DNA of 39,410 nt from UBA6120 sp964495145 (GTDB taxonomy: Bacteria > Bacillota_I > Bacilli_A > RFN20 > CAG-826). The notes below the pieces were generated by a model. It made no database searches, was not told the DNA's origin, and worked only from the letters and a program-made list of their open reading frames with translations. Below, piece by piece: positions 25,694 to 32,345 of the stretch. The position numbers and the translations under genes are program-made. The stretch lies in NCBI GenBank assembly GCA_964495145.1, contig CAZBUP010000011.1, positions 1-39,410 on the forward strand. The letters run 5' to 3'. The stretch's first letter is position 1. The number at the start of each line of letters is the position of its first letter.

Positions 25694-26227
25694 CGATTGA
25701 AGTTTTCTTAAGTATTTTTGGTAGACCAAATCGGCGACTTGTTCGATGTTGATCAATTCGGTATCAATCATGTAATCAGTGACGCCGACGCGGGAATGCT
25801 CGAAGTCGGTCCGGTCGTTCTCGATGCGTTTTTTGGCGTCTTCGAGCCGATCGCCGCGATAGAGCATGCGGTTGAGGCGCGTCGTCTCGCTCGCCTGCAT
25901 GAAAAAGCTGACGATGTGTGGATCGTTCAATGTTAAGAAAGCCTTTAAACCGTTCGGGTCGACGATCAAAGCCTTGTCGTCGCCGATTTCTTTACGGCTG
26001 GTGCCGTAGTGGTTCCCGTTGTATAAGGTCGTCTCCACGAAAGCGTTGCGTTGTCTCAATCCTTCGAATTCCTCGGCGGTCACGAAATGGTAATCGACGT
26101 CAACCCGTTCGCCCTCGCGCATGGCCCGAGTCGTATGGGTGATGACTTTCTTGATGCCGTATTTTCTAAACAGCAATTTGGCGACTTCGGTTTTGCCGCT
26201 GGCGGATGCTCCCACTAAAATGATCAT
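25688..26227 (-). CDS. Guanylate kinase-like nucleotide kinase
   Basis: Read leftwards, the product has 179 residues, slightly shorter than typical Gmk. P-loop GASASGKTEV is at residues 6-15, and THTTRAMREGERVDVDYHF (31-49) matches the GMP-binding TTRxxRxGExxGxDYxF pattern but with Val-Asp instead of the Gly. A second GMP-contact, FVETTLYNGNHYGT, follows, and the lid has RLNRMLYRGDR. These changes hint at a paralogue of Gmk rather than the housekeeping enzyme, so the substrate is uncertain. The gene is transcribed toward the ABC-F gene and shares its last six bases with it. Confidence 0.75.
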   Translation of the reverse strand: MIILVGASASGKTEVAKLLFRKYGIKKVITHTTRAMREGERVDVDYHFVTAEEFEGLRQRNAFVETTLYNGNHYGTSRKEIGDDKALIVDPNGLKAFLTLNDPHIVSFFMQASETTRLNRMLYRGDRLEDAKKRIENDRTDFEHSRVGVTDYMIDTELINIEQVADLVYQKYLRKLQSL

Positions 26228-26278
26228 GTTTAAGTCCTTTTTTTAATTATATCGGGTCTCGGCCTAGATTAAAAATGA

Positions 26279-26296
26279 AAAATCCCTAGGAATTTT
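26279..26296. repeat. Imperfect palindrome upstream of the Tad-like locus
   Basis: An 18-base palindrome centred on CCTAGG (26285-26290) with one mismatch lies ten bases before the likely -35 of the locus. A candidate operator, low confidence. Confidence 0.35.
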
Positions 26297-26305
26297 ATTT
26301 ATTTT

Positions 26306-26336
26306 TTGATTGAATATCAATTTGGTCCTCTATTAG
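26306..26336 (+). promoter_or_regulatory. Probable promoter of the Tad-like locus
   Basis: TTGATT at 26306-26311 with TATTAG at 26331-26336 (19-base spacer), or TTGAAT at 26310 with a 15-base spacer. Neither spacing is ideal. A strong ribosome site, AAAGGAGAAAAAA, follows before the ATG at 26377. Confidence 0.4.
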
Positions 26337-26376
26337 TAGAGTAAGCACGCAGTTTTTTTATCGAAAGGAGAAAAAA

Positions 26377-26718
26377 ATGAGAGAGACTCAAAGAATCCCC
26401 ATGCGCGAACTGACTTTACAGGTGAAACAGATTACCCAGCGTTATCAAACCGCACAAATACGCGAAAAGATCGACACCGCCCACCTAATTGGTTCCAAAC
26501 GACGACCGACCGAGGCCAAAAGCTACTATCAGTGTTACATCGAGGCTTTTGAAATCGCCTTGAACGCCCTGATGCCTCATCACCGGACGATCATTTATAA
26601 TGATTTCATCCATAAAAATTTCTATTTCTGGTGGGAAAACAAATACGCCCGTAGCACGTACTATCGGCAAAAATACCGCGCTCTAGAGCAATTCGCTTCG
26701 TATTTCCCCAGTCTATGA
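26377..26718 (+). CDS. Small HTH protein, sigma region 4-like (MG284/MPN403-like)
   Basis: The product has 113 residues, basic and all-helical in appearance. The last 45 residues (DFIHKNFYFWWENKYARSTY followed by YRQKYRALEQF) resemble a region 4/ArpU-type helix-turn-helix, as in small transcription proteins of Mollicutes and phages, where the YYR segment is the recognition helix. It has the strongest ribosome site of the locus (AAAGGAG, seven bases before the ATG). As first gene of a run of overlapping genes encoding a Tad-like apparatus, it is likely a regulator of that locus. The stop codon overlaps the ATG of the next gene by four bases. The family match is from memory and moderate. Confidence 0.5.
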   Translation: MRETQRIPMRELTLQVKQITQRYQTAQIREKIDTAHLIGSKRRPTEAKSYYQCYIEAFEIALNALMPHHRTIIYNDFIHKNFYFWWENKYARSTYYRQKYRALEQFASYFPSL

Positions 26719-27728
26719 ATTATCGTCTGATCGCCGCCGTCACGATGGCGGTTGCCGGGACGTTCGTACCGGATGACCCGAGTGGCCCTTGGCGTTCTTT
26801 CATCAATGTCTATGCCACGCCATACCAAGATGGAATCGCAATCGAGATACCCTTCACTTATGTGAGCAACGTCGTCGAGCCAACCTACATCGAAATTTTC
26901 GTTGATAATGACGACTATGACCACGCGCTCGTCTATTCACGGTATTTTGATCGACTGCTGCATTTCACCTCAAGCGTTAGGCTATATCCATTTTTGCTTG
27001 AGGCGGGCTCGGCCCTATTAACGTTCGAGGCTCATAATGACAATTTCTACATCAGTCAGAGCCTGCCCATCTATTCAAGGCAAGAACTTTACATCACCGA
27101 ATTCGACCCCCAAGGCAATACGTGGGCCCAAATCGAAAACATAACCTACATCGATTACACGGGCACTTTGAAGACGGCTGAGGAAATGGTGGCTTTTACC
27201 GGTTTTCCCGATCAAGTGGTTACCCCGACCTACGGGCGGTTTCCCATTGAATCGTTTACCTTGTCCATCAGCAATCCAAGCGATCAGACCCTGACTTTTT
27301 CTGACATCAACCTGCTAATAGAGGACCATTCCAGGCAGTTTCCTTTACTATCCCGCACTTCCGACGGCAATCATGCAGTCCTCCCAATGGCATTCGTCGA
27401 AGAGGCCGGACATTACATTTTGGACTTGGCGGCCGACTTGTATATCGATCCGGTCACTTTTATCATTTCAGACCGTCCGATTACGGGCTTCATGCCTTGC
27501 GGCGGTTTGTATTTTCCCAAAGATCGGTTTCATGTCTTACAAACGATCATTTTTCGGATCGAAGGCACGATTTCGATGTTGAACAGCTTCCGTTTTCGCT
27601 ACGACAGCCGACATTATTTCGAACGCTCGATGATGGGCCCGTGCCAGGACGCAGCTTACTGCATTATGACCGATACCGATTCCGTCGATGTCGGCTTATG
27701 GAAGGAGATCATTGTCGCCGATGCTTAA
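26715..27728 (+). CDS. Predicted exported protein of the Tad-like locus
   Basis: The product has 337 residues and no recognised family. The N-terminus MNYRLIAAVTMAVAGTFVPD looks like a short export signal. The rest is rich in beta-forming residues and aromatic residues, with repeated stretches such as SFTLSISNPSDQTLTF, suggesting Ig-like or beta-sandwich domains. Three Cys lie near the C-terminus, including CQDAAYC, which could form a disulfide outside the cell. It overlaps the HTH gene by four bases and the TadE-like gene by eight. A surface or tip component of the pilus-like machine is a reasonable inference from position, not from homology. Confidence 0.55.
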   Translation: MNYRLIAAVTMAVAGTFVPDDPSGPWRSFINVYATPYQDGIAIEIPFTYVSNVVEPTYIEIFVDNDDYDHALVYSRYFDRLLHFTSSVRLYPFLLEAGSALLTFEAHNDNFYISQSLPIYSRQELYITEFDPQGNTWAQIENITYIDYTGTLKTAEEMVAFTGFPDQVVTPTYGRFPIESFTLSISNPSDQTLTFSDINLLIEDHSRQFPLLSRTSDGNHAVLPMAFVEEAGHYILDLAADLYIDPVTFIISDRPITGFMPCGGLYFPKDRFHVLQTIIFRIEGTISMLNSFRFRYDSRHYFERSMMGPCQDAAYCIMTDTDSVDVGLWKEIIVADA

Positions 27729-28110
27729 TATGACCATGGCCTTGTCGTTGATGTTAATCATGCTGGAAGCGTTTCAATTCACGTTTCGTTATGGCATCGT
27801 GAGCCGGGCCTTTTTTGCCATTTCACCCGGGGTGGTTGAATTGGGCGTGGCTTGGCCCGGTTTCATGAATGAAGAAGCCGCACCCTATTTCGACGATGAA
27901 GCACTCGAATCTTCGCTCATCGCCTTTCTTGAAGATCGTCTTTTCCCCGAGTTGGACGAATTCCGGCTGCGCCTTCACTATTACGTACCGGAAACCGGCA
28001 TGCTTTGCAGCGATTACTGCCAAGGAGTCGTCATTAAAATCAACGTCCCGCTTCTAGGTTGGTACGAGTATGAGGCTCAATCGTCCTTTGAGATCCAAGC
28101 GAACCCATGA
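27721..28110 (+). CDS. TadE-like pseudopilin candidate
   Basis: The ATG at 27721 gives 129 residues and overlaps the preceding gene by eight bases; AAGGAG lies 13 bases upstream. The N-terminus MLNMTMALSLMLIMLEAFQ is a membrane helix with a Glu at its end, followed by an external domain of about 100 residues. CSDYC (C-x3-C) would form a tight disulfide or loop. TadE/TadF minor pilins have this single-helix plus external-domain layout, but no clear prepilin cleavage motif is visible. It overlaps the CpaF gene by four bases. The assignment relies on position and topology. Confidence 0.5.
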   Translation: MLNMTMALSLMLIMLEAFQFTFRYGIVSRAFFAISPGVVELGVAWPGFMNEEAAPYFDDEALESSLIAFLEDRLFPELDEFRLRLHYYVPETGMLCSDYCQGVVIKINVPLLGWYEYEAQSSFEIQANP

Positions 28111-29177
28111 GCGACCATTACCGCATTTTGGCTTATCTTGAGCATTCGTTTCTGAAACCGTTGCTCCATGATGGGAATATCACCGACATCAGCTATAACG
28201 GCAGCCGGATTCACTTTGTCCACAATTTCAAGGGGCGCCAGTCGTCGGACATTAACGTCAGCGAGGGCGAAGTGACGAACTTCATCCGTCAAATCGCCAA
28301 TCTGACCGAACAACATTTCTCTTACGTCAATCCGATCTTGGATGTTTCCATCGGCAAGTACCGTCTCAACGCTGTCGGTCCCTCGATTGCGCGGCTCAAT
28401 TATGACAAGGCCATGACATTCTCCTTGCGAATCGGGCACAATCGCCTCGATCCCGACCCGATTAAATTCAAGCCGGATCCCCTCCTTGACCGATTGTTCC
28501 ATCGTCTAGTCGATCACGGCCTATCGATGGTTATTGCCGGGAAGACCGGTTCCGGCAAAACCGAATTTCAGAAATATTTGATTTCGATCATGAAACCATT
28601 GTCGCGGGTCATCGTCATCGACAACGTGTTGGAATTGGAGGGAATCGTGACCGAAGCCCGGCTCGACATGAACATTTGGCAAGTTAACGACAAGCTCAAA
28701 GGCGGCGACTTTTCTTCTTTGATTGCCAATGGGCTCCGATCCCATCCCGACTGGGTCATCGTCGCCGAGGCGCGCGGGTCCGAAATGAAGGAAGCCTTGA
28801 CCGCGGCCATGACCGGTCACCCGATCATCACGACGGTCCATAGCCTTGACGTGACCACCTTGCCCTCGCGGATGGCCCGGATGGTCATGGCCAATCAACC
28901 GTCGCTGCGTTATGCCGAGACGCTGGCCGACATTAAAGACCATTTTCCGATATTGATCCATTTGCGAAAACGTTACGACGAAGCGGGACAATGCATCCGC
29001 GAAATCGATCAAATCGCCGAGATGCGATCATCGGCTTCCAAACTGAAATTGATTTATGAATGGGATGGTAAAAACGCCGCTTACCACAAGCTGTCGCGTC
29101 CCTTGCAACGGAAACTCGGTTCGGACTTAAGCGACATCGAACCCTTCATTGGAAAGGCCATTGCGCCCAGTGAATAA
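28107..29177 (+). CDS. cpaF: Tad/CpaF-type secretion ATPase
   Basis: The product has 356 residues, shorter than typical CpaF (400 or more), with the reduction at the N-terminus. The family core is clear: ITDISYNGSRIHFVHN, FIRQIAN, Walker A GKTGSGKT (145-152), an Asp box with IDNVLEL (Asp172-Asn173, where Glu-Asp is usual), Walker B WVIVAEARGSEM (Glu221), and the His box GHPIITTVHS (His238, His245). It would power assembly of a pilus or pseudopilus at the cytoplasmic side of the membrane. TadB-like and TadC-like genes follow directly. Type II secretion-type ATPases outside the Tad group carry a zinc site that is absent here. Confidence 0.9.
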   Translation: MSDHYRILAYLEHSFLKPLLHDGNITDISYNGSRIHFVHNFKGRQSSDINVSEGEVTNFIRQIANLTEQHFSYVNPILDVSIGKYRLNAVGPSIARLNYDKAMTFSLRIGHNRLDPDPIKFKPDPLLDRLFHRLVDHGLSMVIAGKTGSGKTEFQKYLISIMKPLSRVIVIDNVLELEGIVTEARLDMNIWQVNDKLKGGDFSSLIANGLRSHPDWVIVAEARGSEMKEALTAAMTGHPIITTVHSLDVTTLPSRMARMVMANQPSLRYAETLADIKDHFPILIHLRKRYDEAGQCIREIDQIAEMRSSASKLKLIYEWDGKNAAYHKLSRPLQRKLGSDLSDIEPFIGKAIAPSE

Positions 29178-29856
29178 GATTGCCTTATTGGTTCTCGTCG
29201 GTGCCATGACGGGCCTTTGCTGGTTCGTCAGCGCCGATTTGACAGTGACCGGATTGGTTTTATTAGGGTACGGCCTGTACTTTTTGGCCATGATGCCGCG
29301 CCGCTTGGTCAAATATTTCCAGACAAGCGCTAAGGAAACCGAAGCCTTTAATTTCATGAATGCCTTTATCATCGCCTTGAGCGTCAAAAGCACGCCCGAT
29401 AGCGCCCTCGAATCGATTCAAGGACAACTAGGCGAAAATCTGAAGCGGGAAATCACTCTGGCGGACACCATCGACACCCAAGCCATTCTGGAGTATCTCA
29501 AGGCATACTTCCCCTTACCGCTGTACGACATGTTCGTGACGTTGATCGAACTCCATACCTTGCAGGGCGGCTCGATTCTTGAAATGACCGAATTGCTGTT
29601 GGCGACGGGCCGAAGAAGCGAAACCGATCGCGACGAGAAGATGATGATTGCCCGAAGAAGAATGACGAATTTCGTGATTCTATGGGTGCTGACGATCGTC
29701 GTTTGGCTCTTTTCGCGTTTTGGCATCTCGTCGCTATTCGAGCAAATGCGGGCAACGTTGTTATTCAAATTTGGCCTGGGACTCTATTTTGGCTTCATGC
29801 TTTATTCGGTCAATGCCTGGGTATCCCGGTTCATGCAGGTCGATAACCATGTTTAA
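29170..29856 (+). CDS. TadB-like platform membrane protein
   Basis: A GTG at 29170, overlapping the cpaF stop by eight bases, gives 228 residues starting MNKIALLVLVGAMTGLC; a TTG at 29149 is possible but lies within cpaF with no better ribosome site. Two helices lie near residues 4-50, a cytoplasmic domain near 55-165 (AFNFMNAFIIALSVKSTPDSALESI is the T2SSF-like core, without its full motif shown), and two helices near 170-215. This four-helix layout with an F domain is that of TadB/TadC proteins that anchor the CpaF motor. It overlaps the next gene by eight bases. Confidence 0.7.
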   Translation: MNKIALLVLVGAMTGLCWFVSADLTVTGLVLLGYGLYFLAMMPRRLVKYFQTSAKETEAFNFMNAFIIALSVKSTPDSALESIQGQLGENLKREITLADTIDTQAILEYLKAYFPLPLYDMFVTLIELHTLQGGSILEMTELLLATGRRSETDRDEKMMIARRRMTNFVILWVLTIVVWLFSRFGISSLFEQMRATLLFKFGLGLYFGFMLYSVNAWVSRFMQVDNHV

Positions 29857-30517
29857 GATCAAATATTACTGCGAAAGGCTGGGCTTATCGGTCCGACGCG
29901 AGGTTCGACGCGTCTTGATCATGAATGTCGTTGTAGCCGCAAGCGCCGTTTTGGCCGGCATTGCCTTGTCGATCCATGTAGGCATACTCCTGTTCGTCGT
30001 CGGGGCGATTGTCGTCAACTTGTATCAATCGCTCGCGTATCAACAGGCGATGGAACGGCGCATAGACGAACGAGTGGCTGCCTTCGTCGAGGCCTTCACG
30101 GTCATCAAGATCTTCGTCAGCAACCATTACAACGTCTATCGGGCGTTCGAGGAGACTATTAAGTATGTGAAGCCGCTCATCCGCGAGGATCTGATTCGCC
30201 TCTTGGAGGACATCGACGTCGATAAATCGATCCAACCCTACATTCGTTTTGCCCGCGGGTTTTCGCCTTTGGTGATCGAACAGTTGATGATTGGCCTCTA
30301 TCAATTGGATACCGAGGGTGGCCAGATGACGGCCTTGGCCAATTTCGATTACATGTTCGACCAATTCCAACAACAGAAGAAAAACGACCATCAACGCCGC
30401 TATGAAGAACGGCTCGACGCCATGAACGTGTGGCCACTGGTCGGAGCTGGATTGATTGCCCTCAATCTATTATCAGGCGTGATTCAAATCATCATCGGAG
30501 CCATCAATGAGTTATAA
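29849..30517 (+). CDS. TadC-like platform membrane protein
   Basis: The ATG at 29849 gives 222 residues and overlaps the TadB-like gene by eight bases; a longer reading from 29720 is out of frame with real coding sequence upstream. Two helices lie near residues 22-62, followed by an F-like cytoplasmic domain (AFVEAFTVIKIFVSNHYNV, then YRAFEETIKYV) and a terminal helix (NLLSGVIQIIIG). TadB and TadC form the inner-membrane platform of Tad pili. The next gene overlaps by 11 bases. Family assignment is based on topology and on position after CpaF and the TadB-like gene. Confidence 0.68.
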   Translation: MFKIKYYCERLGLSVRREVRRVLIMNVVVAASAVLAGIALSIHVGILLFVVGAIVVNLYQSLAYQQAMERRIDERVAAFVEAFTVIKIFVSNHYNVYRAFEETIKYVKPLIREDLIRLLEDIDVDKSIQPYIRFARGFSPLVIEQLMIGLYQLDTEGGQMTALANFDYMFDQFQQQKKNDHQRRYEERLDAMNVWPLVGAGLIALNLLSGVIQIIIGAINEL

Positions 30518-30845
30518 AATCGCCTTCATCTTGACACTGACGTTCGTGGTTCAAATCCTGATTTTGTGCGGGGATATCTTAGGGCTACAAATGGTGCACA
30601 GCCATCTAGACGCCATCAGCCAAACGACTTCTTTCCGAATCGCCCAAACCGGACGGATTGATGCCGCCATCGAGGATTGGCTTTTAGCCCAGGACATCCA
30701 TTTGACTTGCTTAGCCAATTGTGCGCCGCGATTCGGCGATACCTTGGAATTCCGCCTTCACCAATACTACGATCCGCTTATCATCGCGCCGGACACGATT
30801 ACCATCAGCGTCGTGCGCAGCGCCGTGATCGGATATTACAACTAG
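30507..30845 (+). CDS. Second TadE-like pseudopilin candidate
   Basis: The product has 112 residues. Residues 5-27 form one membrane helix (IAFILTLTFVVQILILC), followed by an external domain of about 80 residues containing CLANC (C-x3-C), the same spacing as CSDYC in the protein encoded at 27721. It overlaps the TadC-like gene by 11 bases and ends 13 bases before the pilin candidate. Minor pilins such as TadE/TadF often occur as such pairs. No homologue is recognised from sequence alone. Confidence 0.5.
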   Translation: MSYKIAFILTLTFVVQILILCGDILGLQMVHSHLDAISQTTSFRIAQTGRIDAAIEDWLLAQDIHLTCLANCAPRFGDTLEFRLHQYYDPLIIAPDTITISVVRSAVIGYYN

Positions 30846-30858
30846 AAAGGAGCGGCTC

Positions 30859-30999
30859 ATGTCCGAATTAAAGGGACAAATCCTCGGCATTTTGTTGGTG
30901 CTGACGATCTTCGGGGCGATGTCCATCGCCTTCACGACGATCTTCCAAAACGCTACCGACAACATCGCTTCGCAGGTGTCCGACCAACTGTACGTTTAA
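30859..30999 (+). CDS. Flp-like pilin candidate, 46 residues
   Basis: A short frame begins MSELKGQILGILLVLTIFG and continues to a hydrophilic amphipathic tail (NATDNIASQVSDQLYV). A charged six-residue leader ending Lys-Gly precedes about 22 hydrophobic residues, which is the layout of Flp-type pilins: a leader cut after Gly and a helical stalk. The Glu usually at position +5 is missing. The gene has a strong ribosome site (AAAGGAG, eight bases before the ATG), better than those of the upstream overlapping genes, and is followed at once by a terminator, as expected for the most abundant subunit. Identification is by layout and context. Confidence 0.6.
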   Translation: MSELKGQILGILLVLTIFGAMSIAFTTIFQNATDNIASQVSDQLYV

Positions 31000-31026
31000 G
31001 GAAGAGGGCCAAAAGGCCCTTTTTCC
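31000..31026 (+). terminator. Terminator of the Tad-like locus
   Basis: Stem AGGGCC (31005-31010) and GGCCCT (31015-31020) with an AAAA loop, extended by GGAA/TTCC, and followed by T. It starts directly after the pilin stop. Confidence 0.92.
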
Positions 31027-31061
31027 TTGATTCATTTTTTGTTCCTTTATAGCGGCACTAT

Positions 31062-31070
31062 TGATATAAT
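31062..31070 (+). promoter_or_regulatory. Extended -10 promoter of acpP
   Basis: TG at 31062-31063, one base, and a perfect TATAAT at 31065-31070. No ideal -35; TTGTTC at 31039 is 20 bases away. Confidence 0.65.
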
Positions 31071-31096
31071 ATTAAAACGAAATGAGGAAATCATAG

Positions 31097-31318
31097 ATGA
31101 GCACTTTAGAAAAAGTCCAACAATTGTTCGCCCAAAAAATTAAAGTCGAAACCGTGGAACCAACCGTTGAACTCCGAGAACTCGGCCTTGATTCGCTTGA
31201 TCTCGTCGAATTGATGATGGATCTTGAAAAGGAATTCGGCATTGAATTCGAAAACGACGAAATGACCAGTTTCAAAACCCTAGCCGACGTCGTCAAAGCC
31301 ATTGATGCCAAGATTTAA
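31097..31318 (+). CDS. acpP: Acyl carrier protein
   Basis: The product has 73 residues and is strongly acidic, as usual. The phosphopantetheine site is GLDSLDLVEL with Ser33. Helix 1 (TLEKVQQLFAQKI) and the last helix (LADVVKAIDAKI) match the family. It carries acyl chains for fatty acid or lipid synthesis in the cytoplasm. It has its own promoter and is not next to other fatty-acid genes here, so its pathway partners lie elsewhere. ATGAGGAAATCAT before the start supplies the ribosome site (GAGGA). Confidence 0.95.
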   Translation: MSTLEKVQQLFAQKIKVETVEPTVELRELGLDSLDLVELMMDLEKEFGIEFENDEMTSFKTLADVVKAIDAKI

Positions 31319-31326
31319 TCGCAGCA

Positions 31327-31355
31327 TTGATTTAGCCTCGGCCATGTGCTAATAT
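31327..31355 (+). promoter_or_regulatory. Promoter of the tRNA-Asn/tRNA-Glu operon
   Basis: TTGATT at 31327-31332, a 17-base spacer and TAATAT at 31350-31355, with TG one base before the -10. Confidence 0.78.
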
Positions 31356-31389
31356 GCTTCTTGCGCCAAAAGCGCCTTGAAGCAGTCCT

Positions 31390-31465
31390 GCCTACTTAGC
31401 TCAGTCGGTAGAGCAATCGGCTGTTAACCGATTGGTCGTAGGTTCGAGTCCTACAGTAGGCGCCA
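31390..31465 (+). tRNA. tRNA-Asn (anticodon GTT)
   Basis: Acceptor stem GCCTACT/AGTAGGC, D arm TAGCTCAGTCGGTAGAGC, anticodon arm with CTGTTAA (GTT at 31423-31425), T arm AGGTTCGAGTCCT, discriminator G and encoded CCA. Confidence 0.97.
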
Positions 31466-31469
31466 GCTT

Positions 31470-31546
31470 GGCCCGTTGGAGAAGTGGCTTAACTCACATG
31501 CCTTTCACGCATGCATTCATGGGTTCGAATCCCGTACGGGTCACCA
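31470..31546 (+). tRNA. tRNA-Glu (anticodon TTC)
   Basis: Acceptor stem GGCCCGT/ACGGGTC, anticodon stem CATGC/GCATG with loop CTTTCAC (TTC at 31504-31506), T arm GGGTTCGAATCCC, discriminator A and encoded CCA. It lies four bases after tRNA-Asn. Confidence 0.96.
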
Positions 31547-31554
31547 GTATGTCC

Positions 31555-31581
31555 AAAAATCACATGAGAATGTGATTTTTT
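31555..31581 (+). terminator. Terminator after the tRNA pair
   Basis: Eleven-pair stem AAAAATCACAT (31555-31565) and ATGTGATTTTT (31570-31580) with a GAGA loop. The A- and T-runs allow function in both directions. Confidence 0.9.
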
Positions 31582-31604
31582 CTTTATAAAGAAAAGCATG
31601 GCGC

Positions 31605-31632
31605 GTGACAAATCCAGGTCCAACCGTATAAT
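31605..31632 (+). promoter_or_regulatory. Promoter of the nitroreductase gene
   Basis: GTGACA at 31605-31610, a 16-base spacer, and a perfect TATAAT at 31627-31632. Confidence 0.7.
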
Positions 31633-31655
31633 GATGATGGAAGGCGGGATTGAAC

Positions 31656-32255
31656 ATGGCATTGATCGATATGATGAAATTGCGCCGCTCGCATTATGAT
31701 TTGACGGCGGTCTCCACTTTGGAAAGAAACGAACTGCGCGACCGCTTGGCGGCCGTGATTGAAAACGCCCCGACGGGATTCAACAGCCAAAGCAGCCGGC
31801 TCGTCGTATTGTATGACGCTCGCCACGAAGCGTTTTGGAATCTGGTCCTCGATGGCATCGCCAAAGAAATAGGCAGCCAGGGCCCCGCGTTTGAAAAGAG
31901 CCGACAAAAAATCGCTGGGTTGAAGCGAAGCGCCGGGACGATCCTTTTCTATGAAGATGAAAAAATAAACACGGAATACAAGGACAAATTTCCACTATAC
32001 GCTTCGAACATCGCCGTTTGGTCGGAACAATCCCAAGGCATGCTCCAATTCGCGGTGTGGACCATGTTGGCCGAAGCCGGCATGGGAGCCTCGCTCCAGC
32101 ATTATAGCGAACTGGTTGCTCCACAGATCCAAGGCATCCTCGGATTGGACCCGGCTTGGCGCCTCGTCGCCCAGATGCCGTTTGGAATTCCCAACAGCTT
32201 CCCGACCCCAAAAGCCAAAGTGCCGGGCGTCGAACGCATCAAGATAAGTGAATAA
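31656..32255 (+). CDS. Nitroreductase family protein, Frm2-like
   Basis: The ATG at 31656, 11 bases after GGAAGG, gives 199 residues; a TTG at 31650 is a possible alternative. The first FMN-contact segment is LRRSHYDL, followed by ENAPTGFNSQSSRLVVL, AGTILFYED, and FPLYASNIAVWSEQSQGM. These fit the small nitroreductase subfamily that includes yeast Frm2/Hbn1 and many Firmicutes proteins of about 200 residues. It would bind FMN and use NAD(P)H to reduce nitro or related compounds in the cytoplasm; the natural substrate is unknown. It is monocistronic, between two terminators. Confidence 0.9.
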   Translation: MALIDMMKLRRSHYDLTAVSTLERNELRDRLAAVIENAPTGFNSQSSRLVVLYDARHEAFWNLVLDGIAKEIGSQGPAFEKSRQKIAGLKRSAGTILFYEDEKINTEYKDKFPLYASNIAVWSEQSQGMLQFAVWTMLAEAGMGASLQHYSELVAPQIQGILGLDPAWRLVAQMPFGIPNSFPTPKAKVPGVERIKISE

Positions 32256-32273
32256 ATGACAATCCCATTCAAC

Positions 32274-32300
32274 AAAAGCCCACGATGTTGGGCTTTTCAT
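32274..32300 (+). terminator. Terminator after the nitroreductase gene
   Basis: Stem AAAAGCCCA (32274-32282) and TGGGCTTTT (32289-32297) with a six-base loop. Confidence 0.9.
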
Positions 32301-32327
32301 TTTGATGGGCGCATTTTCGGCAATAAA

Positions 32328-32336
32328 TGCTAATAT
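32328..32336 (+). promoter_or_regulatory. Extended -10 promoter of the GDPD gene, probably leaderless
   Basis: TG at 32328-32329, one base, then TAATAT at 32331-32336. The ATG at 32346 is nine bases after the -10 and has no ribosome site. Confidence 0.55.
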
Positions 32337-32345
32337 GTTAGTGCT

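Larger units (their letters stand above)
31319..31655. other. Intergenic stretch holding two tRNA genes and regulatory sites
   Basis: No protein gene. It contains the tRNA promoter, tRNA-Asn, tRNA-Glu(TTC), their terminator and the nitroreductase promoter, each listed separately. Confidence 0.85.
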
